Part shown: one piece after another, positions 16,180 to 24,423 of the stretch
How positions within the stretch are numbered: the stretch's first letter is position 1
Layout of the letters: each line of letters starts with the position of its first letter
NCBI GenBank assembly: GCA_958412345.1
Contig: CATYSO010000001.1
Location: 124,001-188,000, forward strand
Reading direction: 5' to 3'
DNA from: an uncultured Collinsella sp.
GTDB lineage: Bacteria > Actinomycetota > Coriobacteriia > Coriobacteriales > Coriobacteriaceae
DNA length: 64,000 nucleotides
The notes under the pieces: model-generated
The model's database searches: none
Seen by the model: the letters and a program-made list of their open reading frames with translations, nothing else
What the model was told of the DNA's origin: nothing
Position numbers and translations under genes: made by a program

Positions 16180-18807
16180 CTACTCGGCGTCGGGGACCTC
16201 GTAGGTGGCCGCCGGCGTGTTGTCGCACACGACGGTAAAGCCGCCGTCCTTGTCGGCATCGACCGTCACCTGATCGCCCTCGCGCACCGTGCCGTCGATG
16301 ATGGCGGCGGCGATGGCGTCCACGACCTCGCGCTGGACCAGGCGCTTGAGCGGACGGGCACCGAACACGGGGTCCAGGCCACCCACGGCGAGCATCTGCT
16401 TGGCCGCCGGGGTGATGGCAAGCGTCATGCGCTCCTTGGCCAGGCGTGCGCGAACGTCGGCAAGCTGGATGTCGACGATCTTTTCGATTTGCGCCATGCC
16501 GAGCGGATGGAACACCACGATATCGTCGATACGGTTGAGGAACTCGGGGCGGAAGGTCTGAGACATGGCGGCGTCGACCTGATGGCGCATCTCCTCCTCG
16601 TCCTTGCCGGAAAGCTCGGCGATGGCCTTGGAGCCCACGTTGGACGTCATGATGATAATCGTGTTCTTGAAGGACACCTGGCGACCCTGGCCATCGGTCA
16701 GACGGCCGTCATCAAGCACCTGCAACAGCACGTTGAAGACATCCGGATGAGCCTTCTCCATCTCGTCGAGCAAGATTACGGAGTACGGACGACGGCGCAC
16801 GGCCTCGGTGAGCTGGCCGCCCTCGTCGTAGCCCACGTATCCCGGAGGCGCACCGATCAGACGCTGGACGCTGAACTTCTCCATATACTCGGACATGTCG
16901 ATACGCACAAGCGCGCGCTCATCATCGAACAGGCACTCGGCCAGCGCCTTGGCGAGCTCGGTCTTGCCTACGCCGGTGGGGCCCAGGAAGAAGAAGCTGC
17001 CGATGGGCTTGTCCGGATCGGAAAGGCCCGCACGGCTGCGGCGCACAGCTGCGGCGACGGCGGAGACGGCCTCGTCCTGGCCAATGACGCGCTTGTGCAG
17101 CTCGCCCTCCAGGCCCTTGAGCTTGTCGAGCTCGCCCTGCATCATCTTGGACACGGGCACACCGGTCCAGGCGCTCACGACCTCGGCAATCTCGTCGGAG
17201 GTCACCTGCTCGTTGAGACCCTCACCGTCCTGCTGCTTTTGTGCCTCGAGCGCGGCCTCGGAATCCTGAATCTGCTGCTGCAGACCCGGAATCACGGAGA
17301 AGCGCAGCTCGGACGCACGACCCAGGTCGCCGTTGCGCGTCGCGCGCTCCTCTTCGCTCTTGGCCTCGTCAAGCTGGCCCTTAAGCTCCTGCACGTGGTC
17401 GATGGCGTTCTTTTGGTTGAGCCAGCCGGCCTTTTGCACGTTGAGCTTTTCCTGGACCTCGGCAATCTCCTGGCGCAGGGCTTCCAGACGCTCCTTGGAG
17501 GCGTCATCGGTCTCCTTCATGAGCGCCTGCTCCTCGATCTGCAGCTGGGTGAGCTGACGCGTGGTGGCGTCGATCTCGACCGGCATGCTGTCGAGCTCCA
17601 TGCGCAGGCGGCTTGCGGCCTCATCGACCAGGTCGATGGCCTTGTCGGGCAGGAAGCGGTCAGCGATGTAGCGATCGGAGAGGTCGGCGGCGGCCACGAG
17701 CGCGCTATCGGTGATATGCACGCCGTGGAAGATCTCGTACTTCTCCTTGAGGCCACGCAGAATCGAGATGGTGTCCTCGACGGTGGGCTCGGAGACCATC
17801 ACGGTCTGGAAACGTCGGGCGAGTGCCGCGTCCTTCTCGATGTACTTACGGTACTCGTCGAGCGTGGTCGCGCCGATCGCATGCAGGTCGCCACGGGCGA
17901 GCGCAGGCTTGAGGATGTTGCCGGCATCCATGGAGCCCTCGGTGGCACCCGCGCCCACGATGGTGTGGAGCTCATCGATGAACAGGATGACCTTACCCTC
18001 GGATTTTTGTACTTCCTTGAGCACGGCCTTCAAGCGGTCCTCGAACTCGCCGCGGTACTTGGCGCCGGCGACCAGCGCGCTCATGTCGAGCTCGATGAGG
18101 TCGCGGTCGCGCAGGGTGCTCGGCACGTCGCCGGCCACGATACGCTGGGCGATGCCCTCGACGATGGCCGTCTTGCCGACGCCCGGCTCGCCGATGAGCA
18201 CGGGGTTATTCTTGGTGCGGCGGGACAGGACCTGAATAGTACGACGGATCTCGTCGGTACGGCCGATGACCGGGTCGAGCTTGCCGGCGCGGGCCAGATC
18301 GCAGATGTTGCGACCGTACTGCTCCAACGCCTCAAACTGAGTCTTGTCCTCGGCAGACGTCACGCGGTCATCACCACGCAGCTCCTCGTAGACCTGCTCG
18401 ATGCGCTCCTTGGTGACGCCGGCGTCACGCAGCACTCGGCCTGCCTCGCCCTTGTCCTCGGCAAGTGCCATCAGCAGATGCTCGGTCACCACAAAGCTGT
18501 CACCCATCTTGGTGGCCTTCTTCTCGGCCTTTTCGATGACGCGGACGAGCTCGTTGGACAGGCCCATCTGTTGGCCCTCGCCCGAAACCTTGGGCGCGTG
18601 GTCGATGGCATCCTGTGTGGAGCGCGCGAGCTGGGCCGGGTCGGCACCGATGCGCTCGATGATCACGGAGATATTGCGCTCGCCGGCACCGAGCAGGGCG
18701 GACAGCAGGTGAATCGGTTCCACCGCGCCGGCCTGAGCGTCAGCGGCCGTGCTCATGGCGGTCTGCAACGCCTCGCGCGACGTCATTGCTAGCTTATCGA
18801 TTCTCAT
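16180..18807 (-). CDS. clpB: ATP-dependent chaperone ClpB (disaggregase)
   Basis: An 875-residue Hsp100 protein that threads and resolubilises aggregated proteins with DnaK/DnaJ/GrpE. It starts with a Clp N-domain (residues about 1-145). The first ATPase domain has GEPGVGKT (about 205) and the Walker B region VILFIDELHT. A coiled-coil middle domain lies at about 410-530. The second ATPase domain has GPTGVGKTEL (about 610), MSEYMEKFSVQRLIGAPPGYVGYDEGGQLT and TSNVGS. The middle domain separates it from ClpA/ClpC. A 27-bp motif upstream is nearly identical to one in front of dnaK, so both are probably HspR targets. Confidence 0.98.
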   Translation of the reverse strand: MRIDKLAMTSREALQTAMSTAADAQAGAVEPIHLLSALLGAGERNISVIIERIGADPAQLARSTQDAIDHAPKVSGEGQQMGLSNELVRVIEKAEKKATKMGDSFVVTEHLLMALAEDKGEAGRVLRDAGVTKERIEQVYEELRGDDRVTSAEDKTQFEALEQYGRNICDLARAGKLDPVIGRTDEIRRTIQVLSRRTKNNPVLIGEPGVGKTAIVEGIAQRIVAGDVPSTLRDRDLIELDMSALVAGAKYRGEFEDRLKAVLKEVQKSEGKVILFIDELHTIVGAGATEGSMDAGNILKPALARGDLHAIGATTLDEYRKYIEKDAALARRFQTVMVSEPTVEDTISILRGLKEKYEIFHGVHITDSALVAAADLSDRYIADRFLPDKAIDLVDEAASRLRMELDSMPVEIDATTRQLTQLQIEEQALMKETDDASKERLEALRQEIAEVQEKLNVQKAGWLNQKNAIDHVQELKGQLDEAKSEEERATRNGDLGRASELRFSVIPGLQQQIQDSEAALEAQKQQDGEGLNEQVTSDEIAEVVSAWTGVPVSKMMQGELDKLKGLEGELHKRVIGQDEAVSAVAAAVRRSRAGLSDPDKPIGSFFFLGPTGVGKTELAKALAECLFDDERALVRIDMSEYMEKFSVQRLIGAPPGYVGYDEGGQLTEAVRRRPYSVILLDEMEKAHPDVFNVLLQVLDDGRLTDGQGRQVSFKNTIIIMTSNVGSKAIAELSGKDEEEMRHQVDAAMSQTFRPEFLNRIDDIVVFHPLGMAQIEKIVDIQLADVRARLAKERMTLAITPAAKQMLAVGGLDPVFGARPLKRLVQREVVDAIAAAIIDGTVREGDQVTVDADKDGGFTVVCDNTPAATYEVPDAE

Positions 18808-18896
18808 GGAATCACCTCTCTTGGGGCGGCCGCCCTACGGGGCGGCTTCACGTTGTTCGAGAAGTATTGTTGCCAGCTTTGCGCGATCTTATACAC

Positions 18897-18923
18897 AAAT
18901 CTAAGTCTCTATATATAAGATTT
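18897..18923 (-). promoter_or_regulatory. Probable HspR operator of clpB
   Basis: AAATCTAAGTC-N5-ATATAAGATTT (27 bases on the + strand) lies about 90 bases upstream of the clpB start. The dnaK operon carries the same motif at 27271-27297, with identical length, differing at only four central positions. It is partly palindromic (AAATCT with AGATTT). On the minus strand a -10-like TATAAG follows at the same relative place as TATATT before dnaK, so the motif would cover the -35 region. It differs from the Streptomyces HAIR consensus. Confidence 0.75.
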
Positions 18924-18947
18924 TCTGAGTGCTCTCATGACATGCAA

Positions 18948-18981
18948 ACCACCACAAAGGTGCCTGCCCCTTTGTGGTGGT
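18948..18981. repeat. Palindromic repeat (family B, copy 1)
   Basis: ACCACCACAAAGG (18948-18960) pairs with CCTTTGTGGTGGT (18969-18981) around TGCCTGCC. Related copies with the GCCTGTCC core occur at 20006-20046, 59122-59158 and 62043-62085, and a partial copy at about 19815-19845. The rest of the region from clpB to 19165 holds only the operator and AT-rich sequence. Confidence 0.8.
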
Positions 18982-19164
18982 CCAGAGAAGAATCAGCCCC
19001 GATTAAAAGAGGCGGTATCAAGCCCAGTCTACGTTTGGCGATCCCAAATCGAAGCCCAATAGGGCCTTTTGGTCCCCATTTCGAACGATCGCTTTCTTTT
19101 GAATATTGTCGTAAGCTGGTATCATTTATCTTAATGAATGCATACTGTTTGCGAGGTGCCCGCC

Positions 19165-19812
19165 GTGAAACGATCCACCTATATCGGCCTGCTCGTCTTA
19201 GCGTTTGCAATTACCGCAGTCGGCGTAGGCATTATCTATCTCGCATTTCTCCCTGCCTCGGCAACGCAGGCGGCGGTTGAAACCGTAAGCTACCCCATCG
19301 AAATCCTCACCGATATCGTCAAACCCGATTCAATCACCGTCGATTTTGACGGTACGCCCGCAGCGCTTGGGGTCAGTAACTATCCCCGAATCGAACTTGG
19401 GGCCACGCGCTATACCCAAGATGAGCAGCTTATCGGCAAGGCAACCAATTTACTCAAAGGCAAGACGTTTAATCGATGGTACGGCGCCGCAATATATCGA
19501 GCCAAGAAAGGCCAAATGGTTGGCGGGTATTATTCGACCCTTGAACTCGATGCGGCAAACGGGAGTAGACTGTGCAGCGTTTCATACGACCCCGGCTACG
19601 TGGACAACGAAGGGCCGGGAGTCTATATCTCGGATGGCAACGTGATCTACGTCATGGCGGGCGATCAGACGGCAGTCGTCAATTTTATGGATCGGTGTAC
19701 CGAGGATGCCTACGAACAAACCTGCGAGCCCGATCCGCAGACAGCGCGCGACAGCAGCTCAGCACGCACTTGGCTATTTGACGATGAAATAACCTGGACC
19801 CCATCGAAATAA
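19165..19812 (+). CDS. Membrane-anchored exported protein of unknown function
   Basis: A 215-residue protein with an N-terminal signal anchor (STYIGLLVLAFAITAVGVGIIYLAFL) and an extracellular domain of about 180 residues rich in beta-strand pattern. Four cysteines lie in the C-terminal half. No family was recognised. The GTG at 19165 puts the signal anchor directly at the N-terminus and has GAGG nine bases upstream. An ATG at 19138 is a possible alternative that would add nine residues. The gene is flanked on both sides by palindromic repeats and has no obvious operon partner. Confidence 0.6.
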   Translation: MKRSTYIGLLVLAFAITAVGVGIIYLAFLPASATQAAVETVSYPIEILTDIVKPDSITVDFDGTPAALGVSNYPRIELGATRYTQDEQLIGKATNLLKGKTFNRWYGAAIYRAKKGQMVGGYYSTLELDAANGSRLCSVSYDPGYVDNEGPGVYISDGNVIYVMAGDQTAVVNFMDRCTEDAYEQTCEPDPQTARDSSSARTWLFDDEITWTPSK

Positions 19813-19865
19813 GAACCCGCCGGACAGGCACCTTTGTGGCGGTTTTCGGCTCCGGCGCTCCGCTG

Positions 19866-19995
19866 TCTCAATCTGTAACAGCTAGCGGCCCTTTTGGGTC
19901 CTTGGTGTTACAGATTGAGATGAAATGACCGACGGCAACCGTTTGTCTAAATCTGTAACAACTACTCGGCAAATTGGGGCTTAGATGTTACAGAT
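19866..19995. repeat. Two palindromic repeats built on TGTTACAGAT (family D)
   Basis: TCTCAATCTGTAACA (19866-19880) pairs perfectly with TGTTACAGATTGAGA (19906-19920). Then ATCTGTAACA (19951-19960) pairs with TGTTACAGAT (19986-19995), and the downstream copy is followed by CGAGA. The two hairpins share arms but not loops. A partial family B repeat (GGACAGGCACCTTTGTGGCGG) lies just before them, starting three bases after the TAA at 19812. They are probably dispersed repeats, although a regulator site cannot be excluded. Confidence 0.65.
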
Positions 19996-20005
19996 CGAGA
20001 TAAAC

Positions 20006-20058
20006 GGGACCACCACAAAGGTGCCTGTCCCCTTTGTGGTGGTCCCAGTCTTTTTTAG
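20006..20058. repeat. Palindromic repeat (family B, copy 3) followed by a T-run
   Basis: GGGACCACCACAAAG (20006-20020) pairs with CTTTGTGGTGGTCCC (20032-20046) around GTGCCTGTCCC, followed by AGTCTTTTTTAG. The T-run makes it a usable + strand terminator for the preceding exported protein. Confidence 0.75.
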
Positions 20059-20094
20059 CGTCCCTCAAGACCCAACAAGAACGCAGAAATGTAG

Positions 20095-20166
20095 CCCGGG
20101 GCTTACCCTTTCCCGAACGCGACCCTCGCGAAGCGCGTGAGCGAGCGGGAAAGGGTAAGCCCCGGG
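20095..20166. repeat. 21-bp perfect inverted repeat downstream of the hydratase gene
   Basis: CCCGGGGCTTACCCTTTCCC plus G (20095-20115) is repeated in perfect inversion at 20146-20166, around a 30-base GC-rich loop that can form its own small hairpin (CGCG-rich). It lies 16 bases past the minus-strand hydratase stop codon and may end that transcript, though no long T-run follows. Bases 19813-20182 contain only repeats B, D and this one. Confidence 0.7.
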
Positions 20167-20182
20167 CGGACAATTAAGTGCG

Positions 20183-22483
20183 CTACTCGGCAGCGGCCTT
20201 GAACTTGTTGTAGTTGATCAGGCAGCCGGCCTTGACGATGGCACGCTCCTCGGCGGTCATGTCGGCGATATAGAGCTCAATCTGCTCAACCGCACCGTCG
20301 GCACGGACCACGTAGGCAGCGATGTTCTGCAGATCGCCGTCGAGCGCCGCGCGGATACCCGGCACGAAGACGTAGTCGCCCACCTCAAAGTTGGGCTCGG
20401 CCTCCATCTGGAAGGGCACCATGCCCCAGTTCATCACGTTGGAGCGATAGCGCTTGGTGGCGTACTCGTGGACGATGTTGGCCAGGCCGCCGATCACGCG
20501 CTGGCAGCTCGCAGCCTGCTCGCGGGCAGAACCGTCGCCCGGCTTCTTGGCGTAGAGCATGGAGCCGTACTCGGTCGCCTTGGCGTCGGCAGCGACACCC
20601 GCGCCGGCCAGCGCCTCAAACACACCAGCAAGCTCGGCATCGAGCGCCGCCAGGTCGCCCGCGGCCTCGCCGGCCACACGGCGCTTTTCCACCGCGTCGA
20701 CCTCCTTGGAGCGGCCCACGTAGGCCGGGTCGCGGCGGCTGAGCGTAAACTCGGCCAGGCCCAGCGGGTTGGAGCGGAAGGAGCTCGTCTCGCCCGAGGG
20801 AATGAGCTCGTCGGTCGTGGTGACCGGGTCCATGATCTTGGAGCACACCTTGAGCAGGATGTCGTCGCCGAGAGGCTCCATCGCGGGCCACGGCTTGATG
20901 TTGGGGCCTTCGACCAGCTCGTCGGCAGGCTCCGCCTTGCCAAAGCCCCAGTACACGCGCTTTTTGTACGGCGCGTCGTCGAAGGTGTACTCGCATGCCT
21001 CGTCCCAGGTGTCCTCGGGCAGGTCGGTCGCCGGCGTCAGAACGCCGCCGTTGGCAGCCGTCGCCGCAATGGAGCGGGCGTCCATCAGGGCCACGGCGCT
21101 CAGCTGGCCATTGCCCGGCTTGGAACCCTCGCGGTTGGGGAAGTTGCGCGTGGTGTGGCGGATCGAAAGGCCGTTGTTGGCGGGCGTGTCGCCAGCGCCA
21201 AAGCACGGGCCGCAGAACGCCGTGCGCACGATCGCGCCGGCCTCCATAAGGTCGTAGATATAGCCGCGACGCGTGAGCTCGAGCGCCACGGGCTGGCTCG
21301 TGGGATAGACCGACAGCGAGAACTCGCCGCAGCCGGTGTTGGCACCCTTGAGCACGCGGGCAGCCTGGACCACGGAGTCGTAGTTGCCGCCCGAGCAGCC
21401 GGCGATAACGCCCTGCTGCACGTGCAGCTTGCCGTCGACGATCTTGTCGAGCAGGCTAAAGTGCGTCTTACCCTCGCCGATCTTGGCGGCCTCGAGCTCG
21501 ACCTCATGCAGGATGTCCTCGAGGTTCTCGTTGAGCTCGTCGATCTCAAAGCCGTTGGAAGGATGGAACGGCAGCGCGATCATGGGCTTGATGCTCGACA
21601 GGTCGACCTCGACGCAGCCGTCGTAGTAGGCGACATCAGCGGGCTTGAGCTCGCGGTAGTCGTCGCCGCGGCCGTGCATGGTCAAAAACGCGTGCGTGTC
21701 CTCGTCGGTTGCCCAGATGCTCGACAGGCAGGTGGTCTCGGTGGTCATGACGTCGACGCCGTTGCGGTAGTCGGTCGTCATGCTCGAGATGCCGGGGCCC
21801 ACGAACTCCATGACCTTGTTCTTGACATAGCCCTTGGCAAAGACGGCACGGATGATGGCGAGCGCCACGTCGTGCGGGCCGACGCCGGGGCGCGGGGCGC
21901 CCGTGAGGTAGATGGCAACGACGCCGGGATAGGCGACGTCGTAGGTGTCGCGCAGCAGCTGCTTTGCCAGCTCGCCGCCGCCCTCGCCCACGGCTATGGT
22001 GCCCAGGGCACCATAGCGGGTGTGCGAGTCGGAACCCAGGATCATCTTGCCGCAACCGGCGAAGTTCTCACGCATAAAGGAATGGATGACGGCGATGTGC
22101 GGCGGAACGAAGATGCCGCCGTACTTCTTGGCCGCAGAAAGGCCAAAGACGTGGTCGTCCTCGTTGATGGTGCCGCCCACGGCGCACAGCGAGTTATGGC
22201 AGTTGGTGAGCACGTAGGGCAGCGGGAACTGCTCCATGCCCGAGGCGCGCGCCGTCTGGATGATGCCGACAAAGGTGATGTCGTGGCTCGCCATGGCGTC
22301 GAAGCGAATCTTGAGCGCCTCGGGGTCGCCGGACGTATTGTGTGCCTGGAGGATTGAATACGCGATGGTTCCGCGCTTGGCATCCTCGGGCGTCTGCGTA
22401 ATGCCGCGCTCAGCAGCCTCGGCCGCAGGCACAACCTCGCTGCCGCCGCGCAGGTAGATGCCGTCCTCGTACAGCTTAACCAT
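20183..22483 (-). CDS. Aconitase-family hydratase (YbhJ-like)
   Basis: A 766-residue member of the aconitase/isopropylmalate isomerase superfamily. Residues for the 4Fe-4S cluster are visible at CSGG and FCGPCFGAGD, and the family serine/arginine region reads RNFPNREGSKPG. The family segment GSDSHTRYGALGTIAVGEGG is also present. The C-terminal swivel domain carries KRYRSNVMNWGMVPFQ. The overall layout resembles E. coli YbhJ, a hydratase of unknown substrate, more than AcnA or AcnB. The ATG at 22483 has GGGAGACAG upstream. No other tricarboxylic acid cycle gene is in the window, so whether it acts on citrate is open. Confidence 0.85.
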   Translation of the reverse strand: MVKLYEDGIYLRGGSEVVPAAEAAERGITQTPEDAKRGTIAYSILQAHNTSGDPEALKIRFDAMASHDITFVGIIQTARASGMEQFPLPYVLTNCHNSLCAVGGTINEDDHVFGLSAAKKYGGIFVPPHIAVIHSFMRENFAGCGKMILGSDSHTRYGALGTIAVGEGGGELAKQLLRDTYDVAYPGVVAIYLTGAPRPGVGPHDVALAIIRAVFAKGYVKNKVMEFVGPGISSMTTDYRNGVDVMTTETTCLSSIWATDEDTHAFLTMHGRGDDYRELKPADVAYYDGCVEVDLSSIKPMIALPFHPSNGFEIDELNENLEDILHEVELEAAKIGEGKTHFSLLDKIVDGKLHVQQGVIAGCSGGNYDSVVQAARVLKGANTGCGEFSLSVYPTSQPVALELTRRGYIYDLMEAGAIVRTAFCGPCFGAGDTPANNGLSIRHTTRNFPNREGSKPGNGQLSAVALMDARSIAATAANGGVLTPATDLPEDTWDEACEYTFDDAPYKKRVYWGFGKAEPADELVEGPNIKPWPAMEPLGDDILLKVCSKIMDPVTTTDELIPSGETSSFRSNPLGLAEFTLSRRDPAYVGRSKEVDAVEKRRVAGEAAGDLAALDAELAGVFEALAGAGVAADAKATEYGSMLYAKKPGDGSAREQAASCQRVIGGLANIVHEYATKRYRSNVMNWGMVPFQMEAEPNFEVGDYVFVPGIRAALDGDLQNIAAYVVRADGAVEQIELYIADMTAEERAIVKAGCLINYNKFKAAAE

Positions 22484-22649
22484 ACTGTCTCCCACTCTGC
22501 CCAAAACGATTTGGGCGCATAGCATACATTCGTTCAATATCGTGCCATAGAACGGTTGCGAGTGGGTTACGAATCTACACGTTCACTTTATCTCGGTAAA
22601 GCACAGGACGAGCCCAGTGTAGGCCAGCAGATTTGGCGCAAGAGTGTCC

Positions 22650-22689
22650 CTTTCGACTAGTCATTTAAGAACGTCCCCAATGACTACCC
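22650..22689. repeat. Short palindromic repeat (family H-like) beside element A2
   Basis: GACTAGTCATTTAAGAACGT is followed by CCCCAATGACTACCC; GTCATT pairs with AATGAC. The sequence resembles the palindrome at 3451-3516. A GGAACGTCCCCAA-type segment also lies beside elements A3 (49880s) and A4 (57930s). The rest of 22484-22716 has no visible gene. Confidence 0.55.
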
Positions 22690-22716
22690 ATAACAACGCC
22701 GATGTTTTGGCGCGGA

Positions 22717-22862
22717 CAGCGAAAGCCCGCCAGAGCGAGCAAGGTGCCTTGAAACAAGGCGGCATTGATCTTTTGATCATGCCGCCGAAGTTGAAAGGCA
22801 GATTGCCGCTCTGGCGGGCTTGCAGCGTCGAGCCGTTACGCGGTTTGGTAAAACCGCGTAAC
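22717..22862 (-). repeat. Structured element A2 (146 bp) abutting the hspR stop codon
   Basis: Second copy of family A. The outer stem is a perfect 15 bp (AAGCCCGCCAGAGCG with CGCTCTGGCGGGCTT). The inner stem is TGCCTT/AAGGCA. The third hairpin is GGCGGCAT-GATC with GATC-ATGCCGCC. The terminal hairpin is GTTACGCGGTTT/AAACCGCGTAAC with loop GGTA. Unpaired conserved blocks are GAAAC, GAAGTTGA, AGATT and GCAGCGTCGAGC. The terminal stem shares its last base pair with the TAG stop of hspR (complement 22862-22864). Confidence 0.85.
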
Positions 22863-23278
22863 TATAAGTCTCCGCCGGCGCCCAGCAGCTTGCGCATGAC
22901 TTGCTCGGGGTTAACCGAACCGTCGCGCGGGGCAAGGGCGGTGATCTTCTTCTGCATCTTGTACTCGTGCAGCTCATCCTCGAGCTGGCGCACGCGAGCG
23001 CGGAGCTTCTCGTTCTCGCGCTCGCGCTCCTCGGCGCGCTCCTTCATATCGAGGATACGCACCACACCGGCAAGGTTGATGCCCTCGTCGGTCAGTTGAT
23101 TGATGAGTTCCAGACGCTCGATATCGGCACGCGAATACAGGCGCGTGTTACCGCCCGAGCGCTGAGGATTCACCAGGCCCTTGGACTCGTAGACGCGCAG
23201 AGTCTGCGGATGCATGCCGGTCAGCTCGGCCGCCACGCTGATCATGTACAGCGGTTTGTTCCTATTGTCCTCGGCCAT
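22862..23278 (-). CDS. hspR: Heat shock repressor HspR (MerR family)
   Basis: A 138-residue regulator with an N-terminal MerR winged helix (YMISVAAELTGMHPQTLRVYESKGLVNPQRSGGNTRLYS) and a C-terminal coiled coil (about 75-115) rich in Glu and Arg. In actinobacteria HspR binds inverted repeats upstream of dnaK and clpB and uses DnaK as co-repressor. It is the last gene of dnaK-grpE-dnaJ-hspR here, the standard order. The 27-bp motif shared by the dnaK and clpB promoters is its likely target. Its stop codon touches structured element A2. Confidence 0.95.
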   Translation of the reverse strand: MAEDNRNKPLYMISVAAELTGMHPQTLRVYESKGLVNPQRSGGNTRLYSRADIERLELINQLTDEGINLAGVVRILDMKERAEERERENEKLRARVRQLEDELHEYKMQKKITALAPRDGSVNPEQVMRKLLGAGGDL

Positions 23279-23350
23279 GCTACCTGACCCCTTTCCGTCT
23301 CGTTATCGTCCATCATAAGCCCGCGGGCGCGGGCGTGCGCCACGACCGCC

Positions 23351-24316
23351 CTAGTACGTCGCCTTGTAACGGTTGACCTTCTCGCGATAGTCGCGCGTGT
23401 CGGCCTCGCGCAGCTTGGTCATGGCATCGCGCTCGTCATCGGATAGGTTCGTGGGGACCTGCACCTTGATCTCGACGAGCAGCGCGCCCGTACGGCCACG
23501 GTGCTTAACGTCGGGCGCTCCCATCTCCTTAAAGCGGAACTTCTTGCCCGTCTGGGTACCCGCGGGCACTTTCAAACGGACCGTCGCACCGCCGGGCGTG
23601 GGCACGTCCACCGTGCAGCCGAGCGCCGCCTCGTAGACCGAGACCGGTACCTCCATGGTCACGTCGGCGCCTTTGCGCTTAAACAGCGGGTGCTCCTCCA
23701 CATGCGTGGTCACGACCAGGTCGCCGCGCTCGCCACCCGCAACGCCATACTCGCCGCGACGCTTGTAGCGCAGCTTGCCGCCGTCGACCGCGCCCGCGGG
23801 CACCGAGACCGTAATGGTCTGCTGCTCGCCTGTCGAGGGAATGCGATAGGTGACCTTGTGCGTCACGCCGCGAAACGCATCCTCGGCAGTTACGTCGACA
23901 GTCAGCGACAGGTCGCCGCCCTTGCGCGCGCGGTTGCGGCCCGCGCCCGCACCGGCAGCGCCCGCGGCCCCGGCAAAGCCCGAGCCCCAATCGCTGCCCC
24001 AGGCGCCGTTGCCGCTAAAGATGCTGTCGAAGATGTCGCCCCAGCCGCTGGCGCCCGCGCCGGCACCGTAGCCGCCGCCATACGCGCCGCCCGCGCCCGG
24101 CATGCCGCCAAACATGAGCATCTGGTCGTACTCTTTGCGCTTCTTCTCGTCCGAAAGCGTCTCGTAGGCCTCGCTGATCTCCTTGAACTTGGCCTCGTCG
24201 CCGCCGGCATCGGGGTGATATTTTTGCGCGAGCTTGCGAAACGCGCTCTTGATCTCTTTGTCGGAGGCGCTCTTGGATACGCCCAGGATGTCATAGAAGG
24301 TTTTGCCTGCAGCCAT
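23351..24316 (-). CDS. dnaJ: DnaJ-family co-chaperone lacking the zinc-finger domain
   Basis: A 321-residue J-protein. The J-domain (residues about 5-70) has the HPD motif (YHPDAGGD) that stimulates the DnaK ATPase. A Gly/Ala-rich linker (about 75-130) follows, then the two C-terminal substrate-binding beta domains. The four CxxCxGxG zinc repeats of classical DnaJ are absent, so it is a class B (CbpA-like) protein, although it occupies the dnaJ position in the operon. A second full DnaJ may exist elsewhere. The start at 24316 has GGAGAGGAGC upstream. It is separated from grpE by a strong hairpin, which could lower its expression. Confidence 0.93.
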   Translation of the reverse strand: MAAGKTFYDILGVSKSASDKEIKSAFRKLAQKYHPDAGGDEAKFKEISEAYETLSDEKKRKEYDQMLMFGGMPGAGGAYGGGYGAGAGASGWGDIFDSIFSGNGAWGSDWGSGFAGAAGAAGAGAGRNRARKGGDLSLTVDVTAEDAFRGVTHKVTYRIPSTGEQQTITVSVPAGAVDGGKLRYKRRGEYGVAGGERGDLVVTTHVEEHPLFKRKGADVTMEVPVSVYEAALGCTVDVPTPGGATVRLKVPAGTQTGKKFRFKEMGAPDVKHRGRTGALLVEIKVQVPTNLSDDERDAMTKLREADTRDYREKVNRYKATY

Positions 24317-24388
24317 CGTAGCTCCTCTCCTGTTTCATCCGCCGCCCAGCGGGCGGCGGCTCATGCTTTCATATGGCACTAGGCCAGA

Positions 24389-24418
24389 AAGGGCCCCGGG
24401 TGTTGCCCCGGGGCCCTT
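24389..24418 (-). terminator. Strong hairpin between grpE and dnaJ
   Basis: AAGGGCCCCGGG (24389-24400) pairs with CCCGGGGCCCTT (24407-24418). On the minus strand it lies five bases past the grpE stop codon and is followed by TCTGG. It lacks a long T-run, so it is better read as a partial terminator or mRNA-stabilising hairpin within the operon. Confidence 0.65.
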
Positions 24419-24423
24419 CTCAA

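Noticed and set aside
16489..18792. 767-codon open frame opposite clpB
   Set aside because: Antisense shadow of ClpB, whose motifs are intact on the minus strand.
20468..22357. Long open frame opposite the aconitase-family gene
   Set aside because: Antisense to a protein with recognised motifs; no ribosome site or family.
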